Source of the DNA: Staphylococcus roterodami
GTDB taxonomy: Bacteria > Bacillota > Bacilli > Staphylococcales > Staphylococcaceae
Assembly: GCA_022493055.1 (NCBI GenBank)
Contig: CP092781.1
Location: 1,488,001-1,552,000, forward strand
Length of the DNA: 64,000 bases
Reading direction: 5' to 3'
The position numbers and the translations under genes were made by a program. Below the pieces are notes generated by a model that was given only the letters and a program-made list of their open reading frames with translations, searched no databases and was not told the DNA's origin. The first letter of the stretch is position 1; the number at the start of each line of letters is the position of its first letter. Positions 28,657 through 36,617 of the stretch are shown in pieces.

Positions 28657-28896
28657 TCAGAGCTCGGAGCCCCAAATGTAGAGAATTTCGAAAAGAAATT
28701 CTCTACATTGTTGATATAAATATATATTAATCGGATGTAACTCATTTGCCGATGCATATAATAGCGTACTTGTCTTTATATCCCCATATTTCACTTTTCT
28801 AGGTGTTTTACCAAAAGAAAAATTAAGTATTGTTGTCAATTCTTGACAAATCATTTCAAAGAATATGAATTCCCTTGTATTTTTTTGTAATTTCAA
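28657..28896 (-). pseudogene. Gene fragment ending inside a dispersed repeat
   Basis: A frame of 79 codons from a TTG at 28896 without a good ribosome-binding site. The first 60 residues (up to INIYLY) are protein-like but unrecognised. The last 18 residues are encoded by the dispersed palindromic repeat at 28660-28708, which suggests that the original C-terminus was lost. It may be a remnant rather than a functional gene. Confidence 0.4.
28660..28708. repeat. Staphylococcal dispersed palindromic repeat
   Basis: GAGCTCGGAGCCCCAA leads into a perfect 13-bp inverted repeat, TGTAGAGAATTTC and GAAATTCTCTACA, with a 5-base loop (28678-28708). Such units recur between genes in S. aureus genomes. 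A CTGAGACATAAA remnant lies about 100 bases away at 28553. Confidence 0.75.
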
Positions 28897-28915
28897 AGAT
28901 TATTAAAAGATTCTT

Positions 28916-29218
28916 TTATTCTTCTGTTTTTTTATCACTTTTAGGAAGTGACCTTGTATCTTTATCATTAATTTCATTTAATAATTGATGTTCATTAAAT
29001 AAAACTGCATAATTCGATTCATTATAAGATAACATGCGTTTGAAGTCACTAAGTCACTGATGATTTACATTTAATAAGTACTTTAAAGATTCTGATTCTT
29101 GATTTCCTAAAATAATTTGAGCAAAGTTATTACGATTATCATTATTTGCACTATTATCGTCATTTAATTTAAATAACGAATGTTGATTAAACATTCCCTT
29201 CAACTGACAATTAATCAT
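28916..29218 (-). pseudogene. Fourth gene of the ABC operon, interrupted by an in-frame TGA
   Basis: The frame starts at an ATG overlapping the stop of the preceding gene (ATGA) with GAGGT nine bases upstream. It encodes 54 residues to ESLKYLLNVNHQ, then a TGA at codon 55 (29054-29056), then 45 more residues in the same frame to a TAA. A single G-to-A change in a Trp codon would explain it. The product is acidic, Asn-rich and soluble, and I do not recognise it. Either the gene is recently broken or the short 54-residue form is the product. Confidence 0.55.
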
Positions 29219-29511
29219 TGCTTTTTACCTCTTTTGTTAGTTGCTACAAGCAATTCAATAATAATCACTAATAATATGGACAAGATCACACCTAAAAACA
29301 TAATATTTGTTATAATTGGCTCTCCACTAACGCCATAATTGTGTATTCTGTATAAATTTAATCCTAATAAATTTACATCAAAATTCGCATAACCATTTTT
29401 ATTTATAATAAAGTAGCCTGTTGAAATCGCGATGGCTGTGATGATGGCGGATAACACAATACCTGCTAAAATTTCAATAATCACTCGCATTTCTTGTCTT
29501 TTCAACATCAT
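29215..29511 (-). CDS. Small membrane protein of the ABC operon
   Basis: 98-residue protein with two hydrophobic helices (about 10-33 and 68-90) and a short extracytoplasmic loop between them. The start is chosen at 29511, where GAGGAG lies four bases upstream; an ATG four codons earlier overlaps the permease stop. The function is unknown; in this place it may be an accessory subunit of the transporter. Confidence 0.65.
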   Translation of the reverse strand: MMLKRQEMRVIIEILAGIVLSAIITAIAISTGYFIINKNGYANFDVNLLGLNLYRIHNYGVSGEPIITNIMFLGVILSILLVIIIELLVATNKRGKKQ

Positions 29512-29519
29512 TATTCTCC

Positions 29520-30254
29520 TCATTTCTTAAACTTATAAATAAACAAACTTAAAACACTCGTCACTATGATATACAATGAATTTAATTTTAAAAATGATGC
29601 ATCCCACATACGTTCATTTGTCCAAATTGAATAAAAATCATTAGTAACATATTTGATTGGTATCCAATTTCCTATTTCTTTTAAAAGATTAGGGAGCTCT
29701 CCATACTGAACAAAAACACCAATAATCATATAAGTGAGAAAAAGCAATATCATTCCAAAAGGCAATAAAACCTTACTCTTTCTTATTAACAAAGCTAAAA
29801 ATGTTCCTATCATTAATAGAGCGATAATGTTATAAAAAATTTGGAAAAAGAAGGCTATAAAATATTGCGTGTTTGGTAGAGTTAATGAGAAAAATACTTT
29901 ACCAATAATGATATTTAAAATAACACTAAATATCGCTAAGAAGCAGTATGAAATAATATTAGAAACGATTAAACTACTAATATTTACTTCAAAATATTTT
30001 AATCGCTTTAGCGTCTCATTCTCAATGCTCTCACTTAACCAAATTGGAAAGCTAATAAAAGCAATCGGTAGCAGACCAATACTCGTACTAATTAAAAAAT
30101 ATTTATCTATAAAGTGTCTTCCATTTCCTATACTAAAATTTCCATAAGACAAAATAACAACTATTACCATGATGATTGGAAAAATTAATGAAAAGAACAC
30201 TGATATAGGAACTCTAAATTGCATTTTTATGCTTAACAAAATTTTATTTATCAT
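29520..30254 (-). CDS. ABC-2 type transporter permease
   Basis: 244-residue membrane protein with about six transmembrane segments, resembling ABC-2 family exporters. It overlaps the ATPase gene by 4 bp (ATGA), a sign of tight coupling. Base composition is more AT-rich than the neighbouring core genes, which suggests an accessory origin. The substrate is unknown; similar small ABC-2 modules export antimicrobial peptides or confer immunity to them. Confidence 0.78.
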   Translation of the reverse strand: MINKILLSIKMQFRVPISVFFSLIFPIIMVIVVILSYGNFSIGNGRHFIDKYFLISTSIGLLPIAFISFPIWLSESIENETLKRLKYFEVNISSLIVSNIISYCFLAIFSVILNIIIGKVFFSLTLPNTQYFIAFFFQIFYNIIALLMIGTFLALLIRKSKVLLPFGMILLFLTYMIIGVFVQYGELPNLLKEIGNWIPIKYVTNDFYSIWTNERMWDASFLKLNSLYIIVTSVLSLFIYKFKK

Positions 30255-31114
30255 ATTTCCTCCAAAGTTGATATTAAATATGTTGAGTATATATTTTGCA
30301 TGTTTATTTTAAATTCTATTTTTCGTTCATTTAATAGATTAATAACGTCATTCATTTGCTCTTTATTATGGGTAACAATCTTAGTATTAAAATATACATC
30401 GGCATTTAATTTTTCAATAACAACTCTAACTTGATAATCTAATTCTTGATTCACTATTTCAATCAGTGCATAGTGATAAAATTTTGAGAAAAATTGATCT
30501 ATACTGCCGTAATACAATAATTCTCCTTTATCTAAAATGATTAATTTATTCGCCCAATTTTCAACCTCATCAAAGTAATGCGTAATTTTAATTACTGCTT
30601 TATTTTGGGTGATTTCTTTAGTTTTCTGTAATAAATTTTGTCTTTTTTCATAGTCTAATCCAGATGTCAATTCATCAAATATGTATAAATTTTTTTGTTC
30701 ATTCAATACTAATCCTACAGTTAAGCGCTTTTGCTCCCCCAAGGATAAATCTTTAACAAATTTATTTATAAGATGTTCTAATGAGAAAGCTTTCGTAAAT
30801 GCTTTAAATTGTTTACTTCGTTTGCTATAAGCTGTTATTAAATAAATTAATTCATGTACTTTGATTAAATCCCCATACTTATTCTCTTGAAAAACAATTC
30901 CTATATCTTTAGACCTTATCATTCTATCAATAACGCCGCTGTATTTTATCTCATTTAACAAGCAATTAATCAAAGTCGTTTTTCCCGCACCATTTTTCCC
31001 TATCAGTGCTATTTTATCTTTACTATAAATATTTATAGTACTATTATTAAGGTTTAGAATTTTTCTATTATTAATATCAACTTTTAAATTCTTAATAGTC
31101 ATTAAACTTTCCAT
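30251..31114 (-). CDS. ABC transporter ATP-binding protein
   Basis: About 287 residues. Walker A is IGKNGAGKTT, the signature motif is LSLGEQKR, and Walker B plus the catalytic Glu are LYIFDELTSGLD; the H-loop is KITHYFDEV. A longer frame to 31159 exists but its codons fall in a leader hairpin. The ATG at 31114 has GGTGAG very close; the ATG at 31102 (after GGAAAG) is also possible. First gene of the operon. Confidence 0.85.
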   Translation of the reverse strand: MESLMTIKNLKVDINNRKILNLNNSTINIYSKDKIALIGKNGAGKTTLINCLLNEIKYSGVIDRMIRSKDIGIVFQENKYGDLIKVHELIYLITAYSKRSKQFKAFTKAFSLEHLINKFVKDLSLGEQKRLTVGLVLNEQKNLYIFDELTSGLDYEKRQNLLQKTKEITQNKAVIKITHYFDEVENWANKLIILDKGELLYYGSIDQFFSKFYHYALIEIVNQELDYQVRVVIEKLNADVYFNTKIVTHNKEQMNDVINLLNERKIEFKINMQNIYSTYLISTLEEI

Positions 31115-31136
31115 ACACTCACCTATCAAATTTGGA

Positions 31137-31164
31137 AAAGCTTGATCTAAATAGACCAAGCTTT
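31137..31164 (-). promoter_or_regulatory. Strong hairpin in the leader of the ABC operon
   Basis: On the minus strand AAAGCTTGGTCT and AGATCAAGCTTT form a 12-bp stem (one G-U pair) with an ATTT loop, followed by TTCC. It ends 22 bases before the ATPase start. It resembles a terminator without a long T run and may be an attenuator. Confidence 0.5.
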
Positions 31165-31491
31165 ACCTTTAATTTATTGCTCTTATGATGTAATATTACT
31201 ATCATTAAATATAAATATATCACACAATATATCTATGGTCAATCTTTTATATTTACGTATTTTTTTCAGTATTAAAGTTATCAACTTATTTAATAATAAA
31301 TCTATGATATTAAATTAATCAAAGTATAACTTAACAATTCATTATTCTTACTTTATAATACCCAATTCTCAAATAATGAAAATATGTTTATATATTTCGA
31401 TAAATTTAAAGGTATAAAAGCCTAGTGTAGCTTTATTGATAAACAAAGCCAAAGCAGTGAATCTGAGACATAATGTTCTTAGACAAAATAA
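31165..31491. other. AT-rich region upstream of the ABC operon
   Basis: No gene seen. It should contain the promoter of the ABC operon. A CTGAGACATAA remnant of the dispersed repeat lies near 31462 and a small GCTTTATTGATAAACAAAGC hairpin near 31430. Confidence 0.35.
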
Positions 31492-31535
31492 AAAAAGCTG
31501 ATTTCTATTAATTATTTGATAGAAATCAGCTTTTT
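31492..31535. terminator. Strong bidirectional terminator
   Basis: A perfect 17-bp stem, AAAAAGCTGATTTCTAT / ATAGAAATCAGCTTTTT, with a 10-base loop. On the minus strand it is followed by TTATTTTG. It probably ends the RNA candidate at 31536-31740. Confidence 0.85.
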
Positions 31536-31740
31536 GAAATGAATTTAATACTATACAGATCGTTGAATCACTATTTTCCTTATATTAAGTACCTAATAGT
31601 GATAATCCTGAGTAAGCAGTGCCCGTCGTAGACAAGTACCACAGCACAAAAATTGGTGGAAAGTCAGCTTACAATAATGTGCCGGTTGGGGTAGCTAAGA
31701 CGGCACCCAAGGAAGTGATACATCATCAAAAATGCTATTT
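31536..31740 (-). ncRNA. Candidate structured RNA of unknown family
   Basis: An island of higher GC in an AT-rich gap, with extensive self-pairing and no open frame. Read on the minus strand, GGTGCCGTC pairs with GACGGGCAC, inner GGCACA pairs with TGTGCT, and a 3' hairpin is formed by ATCACTAT / ATAGTGAT. It is bounded upstream by the gnd terminator and downstream by the strong terminator at 31492-31535, so it would be a separate transcript. The strand is inferred from the better T run. It does not match the T-box, 6S, SAM, lysine or c-di-AMP patterns I know. Confidence 0.5.
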
Positions 31741-31779
31741 ATAGGATTTTAATACTTAACTTCTATTTAAATATTAAAA

Positions 31780-31807
31780 AAAGGATAGTATCTTTCAACT
31801 ATCCTTT
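31780..31807 (-). terminator. gnd terminator
   Basis: AAAGGATAGT / ACTATCCTTT, 10-bp stem with an 8-base loop, followed on the minus strand by seven T. It lies 8 bases past the gnd stop. Confidence 0.9.
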
Positions 31808-31815
31808 AATCAATA

Positions 31816-33222
31816 TTATTCTTCAATCCATTGTGTATGGAATACGCCTTCTTTATCTTTTCTTTCATAAGTATGCGCACCGAAATAGTCACGTTGAGCT
31901 TGAATTAAGTTTGCTGGTAAATCAGCTGCTCTGTAACTATCATAGTAGTTAATACTTGATGAGAATCCAGGTGTTGGTACACCATTTTGAACACCCGTTG
32001 CTACAACATCGCGTAATGCATTTTGGTATTCAGTTACAATATTTTTAAAGTATGGATCTAATAACAAGTTTTGTAATCCTGGGTTATTATCGTAAGCATC
32101 TTTGATTTTTTGTAAGAATTGTGCACGGATAATGCAACCTTCTCTCCAAATCATTGCTAAGTCGCCAAGTTTTAAGTTCCATTCATTATCTTCACTTGCT
32201 TTACGCATTTGTGCAAATCCTTGCGCATATGAGCAAATTTTACTCATGTATAGTGCTTTGCGGATTTTTTCTAAAAATTCTTTTTTGTCACCATCAAATG
32301 AAGCTTTTGGACCATTTAATTCTTTAGAAGCTTTCACACGTTCTTCTTTAATTGAAGAGATGAATCTTGCAAAAACAGACTCAGTAATGATTGTTAATGG
32401 AATACCTAGTTCTAATGCATTAATAGAAGTCCATTTACCTGTACCTTTTTGTCCAGCAGTATCAAGAATTTTTTCAACTAAGGCTTCTTTATCTTCATCT
32501 AATTTCATGAAAATATCACCTGTGATTTCAATTAAATAACTTTCTAATTCGCCAGCATTCCAATCTTTGAACGTTTGGGCAATTTCCTCATGTGACATAC
32601 CTAAAAGTTCTTTCATCATTGCATAGCTTTCTGCAATTAATTGCATATCAGCATATTCAATACCGTTGTGCACCATTTTCACATAGTGACCAGCACCATT
32701 TGGTCCAATGTAAGTAACACATGAAGCACCATCTTTAGCTTTAGCAGCAATTGCATCTAAAATATCAGCAACTTTATTATATGCCTCTTCTTGTCCACCT
32801 GGCATTAATGAAGGGCCTGTTAATGCGCCTATTTCTCCACCAGAAACTCCCATACCAATGAAGTTGATTGCACTTTCAGCTAAGGCTTTATTACGTCTAA
32901 TTGTATCTTGATAATTTGTATTACCACCATCAATTAAGATATCTCCATCATCTAATAAAGGTAATAAACTATCGATAGTTGCGTCAGTAGCTTTCCCTGC
33001 TTGCACCATTAATAAAATTTTACGTGGTTTTTCTAAAGAATTAACAAATTCTTCTAATGAATATGTAGGGTGGATATTTTTACCCTTTGATTCTTCAACC
33101 ATTAAATCCGTTTTTTCACTTGAGCGGTTAAATACTGATACACTGTATCCACGTGATTCAATATTCCAAGCTAGGTTTTTACCCATTACGGCTAAACCAA
33201 TAACTCCAATTTGTTGTGTCAT
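31816..33222 (-). CDS. gnd: Gnd, 6-phosphogluconate dehydrogenase (decarboxylating)
   Basis: 468-residue oxidative pentose phosphate enzyme that converts 6-phosphogluconate to ribulose 5-phosphate with reduction of NADP. The cofactor loop is [11 protein letters not shown]; the active-site signature includes [20 protein letters not shown] and [14 protein letters not shown] with the catalytic Lys nearby. The C-terminal arm [14 protein letters not shown] is complete. GTGAGG lies well upstream of the ATG. Confidence 0.97.
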   Translation of the reverse strand: MTQQIGVIGLAVMGKNLAWNIESRGYSVSVFNRSSEKTDLMVEESKGKNIHPTYSLEEFVNSLEKPRKILLMVQAGKATDATIDSLLPLLDDGDILIDGGNTNYQDTIRRNKALAESAINFIGMGVSGGEIGALTGPSLMPGGQEEAYNKVADILDAIAAKAKDGASCVTYIGPNGAGHYVKMVHNGIEYADMQLIAESYAMMKELLGMSHEEIAQTFKDWNAGELESYLIEITGDIFMKLDEDKEALVEKILDTAGQKGTGKWTSINALELGIPLTIITESVFARFISSIKEERVKASKELNGPKASFDGDKKEFLEKIRKALYMSKICSYAQGFAQMRKASEDNEWNLKLGDLAMIWREGCIIRAQFLQKIKDAYDNNPGLQNLLLDPYFKNIVTEYQNALRDVVATGVQNGVPTPGFSSSINYYDSYRAADLPANLIQAQRDYFGAHTYERKDKEGVFHTQWIEE

Positions 33223-33289
33223 ATTACTTACCTCACTTGTTGATTTTTCATTAGTATTGTATCACAAAATGATGATTCGCTACACTAAA

Positions 33290-34423
33290 TCATTTCGATT
33301 GCTGAGTAACTAGTTTGATAATTTCCAATACTTGACTTGTTAATAAGTTTAATGCGCTAATCGGCATACGTTCATTTGTAGTATGAATCTTTTCATAGCC
33401 AACCCCTAAAATGACAGACGGAATTCCAAACGTGTTAATAATACTCCCGTCAGAGCCACCTCCAGATATAACTGTATTAGCTTTTAATCCTAAATTACGT
33501 GCACTTTCTTGAGCAATTTGAACAACCGCTTCATCGTCATTTATTTTAAATCCTGGATAACTTTGTTCTACCGATACTATCGCTTTACCACCTAATTCAG
33601 TCGCAGTATTTTCAAATATGTCTGTCATATGTTTGACCTGCTCTTTAATTCTTTCTGAATCATGTGAACGTGCTTCTGCTTCTAAAATAACTTCATCCGC
33701 TACAATATTAGTAGCTGAGCCACCATGGAATTTCCCAATGTTGGCGGTAGTTAACTCATCAACTTGACCTAATTTCATTCTACTGATTGCTTTTGCTGCA
33801 ATATTAATTGCACTTATACCTTCTTTCGGCGTACTTGCATGTGCAGTTTTGCCAATAATTTTAGCTGATATTAACATTTGTGTTGGCGCTCCTACAACTG
33901 TAGTACCTACATCAGCACTAGCATCAATTGCATAACCAAAATCAGCATCTAACAATTGCGGTTTTAATTGTTTAGCTCCCACTAACCCTGATTCTTCCCC
34001 TACAGTAATCACAAATTGAATTTGTCCATGTGGTAAGCTATGTTCTTGAATAACTTGTAAAACTTCAAATATAGCCGCTAATCCAGCCTTATCATCTGCC
34101 CCTAAAATAGTTGTACCATCAGAATATATGTATCCATCTTCTTTTACGATTGGCTTCACATTTATAGCAGGCACAACTGTATCCATATGACTAGTAAAAT
34201 ATAATTTTGGTGCTATGCCTTCTTTGATAGTACTTTTCAATGTGCATATAAGGTTATTTGCGCCTAACTTTGGATGATTACTTGCATTATCTTCCTTTAC
34301 ATCTAGTCCTAATGATTTAAATTTTTCCTTTAAAATTGGTTGAATGGTTTCTTCATGACCTGTTTCAGAATTAATCTGTACTAATTCTAAAAATGTATTT
34401 AACAATCTTTGTTCATTAATCAT
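33290..34423 (-). CDS. M20-family metallopeptidase (PepT/YqjE-like)
   Basis: 377-residue zinc aminopeptidase-like enzyme. Metal-site motifs are YFTSHMDTVVP (first His and Asp), GADDKAGLA (bridging Asp), TVGEESGLVGA (catalytic Glu) and a late His in VGYEKIHTTNE. It is commonly annotated as a tripeptidase T-like protein; the substrate is not proven. It lies 67 bp upstream of gnd on the same strand. Confidence 0.9.
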   Translation of the reverse strand: MINEQRLLNTFLELVQINSETGHEETIQPILKEKFKSLGLDVKEDNASNHPKLGANNLICTLKSTIKEGIAPKLYFTSHMDTVVPAINVKPIVKEDGYIYSDGTTILGADDKAGLAAIFEVLQVIQEHSLPHGQIQFVITVGEESGLVGAKQLKPQLLDADFGYAIDASADVGTTVVGAPTQMLISAKIIGKTAHASTPKEGISAINIAAKAISRMKLGQVDELTTANIGKFHGGSATNIVADEVILEAEARSHDSERIKEQVKHMTDIFENTATELGGKAIVSVEQSYPGFKINDDEAVVQIAQESARNLGLKANTVISGGGSDGSIINTFGIPSVILGVGYEKIHTTNERMPISALNLLTSQVLEIIKLVTQQSK

Positions 34424-34612
34424 ATGAATACCCCTTTTATATTAGAATTTTCTGTTAAAGCATCAGCTACAATTTGTCAGTATGCAACGTTAATTCATTT
34501 ACAAATAAATAATCAATTAATTGTTCAATTGAATGTCATTTTTGTATAACGTTAGCACAGTTTTAAATATATAATATAATTGTAACTTAAATACAGCATT
34601 GTCAAAAATATA
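34424..34612. other. Intergenic region upstream of the Prli42-like gene promoter
   Basis: AT-rich divergent region between the M20 peptidase gene and the small membrane protein gene. It probably holds the peptidase promoter; no clear motif beyond the promoter at 34613-34642 was found. Confidence 0.35.
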
Positions 34613-34642
34613 TTGATTGCATTTTCAATGGTATCGTATAAT
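34613..34642 (+). promoter_or_regulatory. Sigma-A promoter of the Prli42-like gene
   Basis: TTGATT and a perfect TATAAT are separated by 18 bases. It would give a leader of roughly 125 bases, which contains GGCATAAG and GGCTTATG segments. Confidence 0.6.
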
Positions 34643-34775
34643 GAGGAAAATGGCATAAGTAGAAATGGCTCACTTTCTATTAGTTTCTAATATTTGATAT
34701 AGAAATAACCTTTTAAGGTATAAGGCTTATGTCTTAGTTAAAATAAGAAAGCATATTTATTTGGAGGCAATCAAA

Positions 34776-34868
34776 ATGCAAAATAAAGTTTTAAGAATCA
34801 TCATCATCGTCTTGCTTGTATCGGTCGTATTGGCTTTATTATTAACTAGTTTAATTCCTATCTTATAA
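34776..34868 (+). CDS. Prli42-like stressosome-associated miniprotein, 30 residues
   Basis: A very short gene: MQNKVLRIIIIVLLVSVV followed by LALLLTSLIPIL. It has a strong GGAGG nine bases upstream and a near-perfect promoter, and it is followed by a terminator. The size, basic N-terminus and single transmembrane helix match the Prli42 family, which in Listeria anchors the stressosome at the membrane. S. aureus has a shortened sigma-B pathway without a full stressosome, so its partner here is unclear. Confidence 0.78.
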   Translation: MQNKVLRIIIIVLLVSVVLALLLTSLIPIL

Positions 34869-34905
34869 TTTAGTCCTACATAATATACATAGTGATAAAA
34901 TCAAA

Positions 34906-34986
34906 AATCCATCCGAAATGCTCACAAACCATAAAGTTAGCGTATGTAACGCAGACACTTTTTGGCAAATGTCATTCGGATGGATT
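34906..34986. terminator. Bidirectional terminator after the Prli42-like gene
   Basis: AATCCATCCGAA-ATG pairs with CAT-TTCGGATGGATT around a loop of about 50 bases. On the plus strand it is followed by AATTTTTT. Confidence 0.8.
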
Positions 34987-34992
34987 AATTTT

Positions 34993-35973
34993 TTAACTCA
35001 CTTCACTGTGCATTTTTAAAGAGCCAAATTGTGATTTAATTTGAAGATACTCTTCTAATTCATTTAATATTTGGATAATGCTAGCTCGTGAATTTAATGC
35101 TTTGTGTGACGTGGGCAATGGTAGTTCATCTAATTTCAAACGAGTTTCGTATAAATTGTGCAATCGCATCGCTGTATAATCATTGCTGTTTACATTTTGA
35201 CCTATTTCTTTTAATAAGCTTGACACATCATTTAAAAGCGGATCTTTATGACAAATACTTTCTATGAGTGTTTTCATTCTCATCAACAATTCTACTTGTT
35301 CTTCTCGCATGTCAAAATAGTGATAATATGAATTTTCATTTCTAACAAAATGATTTTTTACATCTCGGAATGCGATTGATTTTGCTTTTTTTATATTAAG
35401 CAATAAGGCTTCAAATTCAATTGCAATGGTATCTTCATATTTTTCACAAATATAACTATATTTATTAAAAATATCTGCAATTTGTTGTTCTATTTTACAT
35501 TTATATTCATCCAACTGTTTATCTAAACTTGGCATCATTAAATTCATTATAAATGCTATACTTAGACCGATTAAAAGTAATAACGTTTCATTCACAATCA
35601 AATGTGCATCAATCGACTTCGCATTAAATATATGCAGTAAAATGACACAACTAGTAATTACACCTTCTTGAACCTTTAAGACGACAGTTAAAGGTATAAA
35701 TAATAATACGATTAACCCCAACACTATAGGACTTTGACCTAATAAACTAAAAATCGCTGAACCTAAAAACAATACTAAAAAGCATGACACTAATCTAGAA
35801 ATAATCGCTTGTAGCGAATGTACTTTTGTATGTTTGATACATAAAACGACTAATATGGCGCTCGAAGCATAATTATCTAAACCAATAAGCTTACTTAAAA
35901 TTACACCAAGCGTCATACCCACTGCTGTTTTTATTGTTCTAAATCCAATCTTATAAGGATTTAACTTTAACAT
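34993..35973 (-). CDS. Aromatic acid exporter family membrane protein (DUF939/FUSC-like)
   Basis: 326-residue protein. Four to six hydrophobic helices in the first 150 residues (starting KIGFRTIKTAVGMTLGVILS) are followed by a cytoplasmic helical domain. This layout matches the YqjA-like aromatic acid exporter family. Transport of an aromatic acid is a family-level guess only. It overlaps no neighbour and lies 13 bp after brxB on the same strand. Confidence 0.82.
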   Translation of the reverse strand: MLKLNPYKIGFRTIKTAVGMTLGVILSKLIGLDNYASSAILVVLCIKHTKVHSLQAIISRLVSCFLVLFLGSAIFSLLGQSPIVLGLIVLLFIPLTVVLKVQEGVITSCVILLHIFNAKSIDAHLIVNETLLLLIGLSIAFIMNLMMPSLDKQLDEYKCKIEQQIADIFNKYSYICEKYEDTIAIEFEALLLNIKKAKSIAFRDVKNHFVRNENSYYHYFDMREEQVELLMRMKTLIESICHKDPLLNDVSSLLKEIGQNVNSNDYTAMRLHNLYETRLKLDELPLPTSHKALNSRASIIQILNELEEYLQIKSQFGSLKMHSEVS

Positions 35974-35986
35974 GGGTTAGTGCCTC

Positions 35987-36424
35987 TTATCTTTCTTCAC
36001 AATATTTATTAAATAATGTTTGTAATTGATTAATTACGTCCATTACATCATGACCTTCAATTTGGTGTCTTTCAATCATTTCAGTAATTTTTCCATCTTT
36101 GATTAAAGCAAATGATGGACTTGAAGGCGCATACCCTTCAAAATAATCTCTCGCTCTTTGTGTCGCTTCTTTATCCTGACCAGCGAACACTGTCACCAAT
36201 CGATCAGGTAAAACGTCATAATGTAAAGCATGTGATGCTGCTGGTCTGGCGATGCCACCTGCACAACCACATACTGAATTGATCATAACTAGTGTTGTAC
36301 CATCTTGTTTAAGAACTTGATCAACGTCTTCTGCAGTTGTTAATTGTTCATATCCTGCAGATTCTATTTCATTTCTTGCTTGTTCGACAACACCGTTCAT
36401 ATATAAATCGAAATTCATGTCCAT
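35987..36424 (-). CDS. brxB: BrxB, bacilliredoxin (YqiW family)
   Basis: 145-residue thioredoxin-fold protein that removes bacillithiol from oxidised protein thiols. The active site is CGC in [16 protein letters not shown]. The YpdA reductase encoded at 1-583 closes the same redox cycle. I start at MDMNFDLY (36424); four extra codons upstream are not needed. BrxB rather than BrxA is inferred from its position next to the bkd genes. Confidence 0.92.
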   Translation of the reverse strand: MDMNFDLYMNGVVEQARNEIESAGYEQLTTAEDVDQVLKQDGTTLVMINSVCGCAGGIARPAASHALHYDVLPDRLVTVFAGQDKEATQRARDYFEGYAPSSPSFALIKDGKITEMIERHQIEGHDVMDVINQLQTLFNKYCEER

Positions 36425-36617
36425 AAATCCAATCACCTATCCCTTTATATTTAAGCTATACTCATTCTACTAATTAATATCTTATTGTTCAATAAACTAA
36501 TCTGAATTGCACCTATATTTAGATACAATTTTAACAATCTATCAAACTTTCTGTCCTTTATGACAATTTTATCCAAGACAAGTTCCCAATTACTTTAGAA
36601 TTTCATTATTTAATTTT
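36425..36617. other. Region between brxB and the insertion sequence
   Basis: AT-rich, probably the brxB promoter region. No gene was seen. Confidence 0.3.

Noticed and set aside
28916..31735. Complete bacteriocin cluster
   Set aside because: No precursor peptide, modification enzyme or protease was found near the ABC genes.
31536..31740. Known riboswitch or housekeeping RNA (T-box, SAM, lysine, c-di-AMP, 6S)
   Set aside because: None of the conserved motifs of these classes was found, so it is left as an unassigned candidate.
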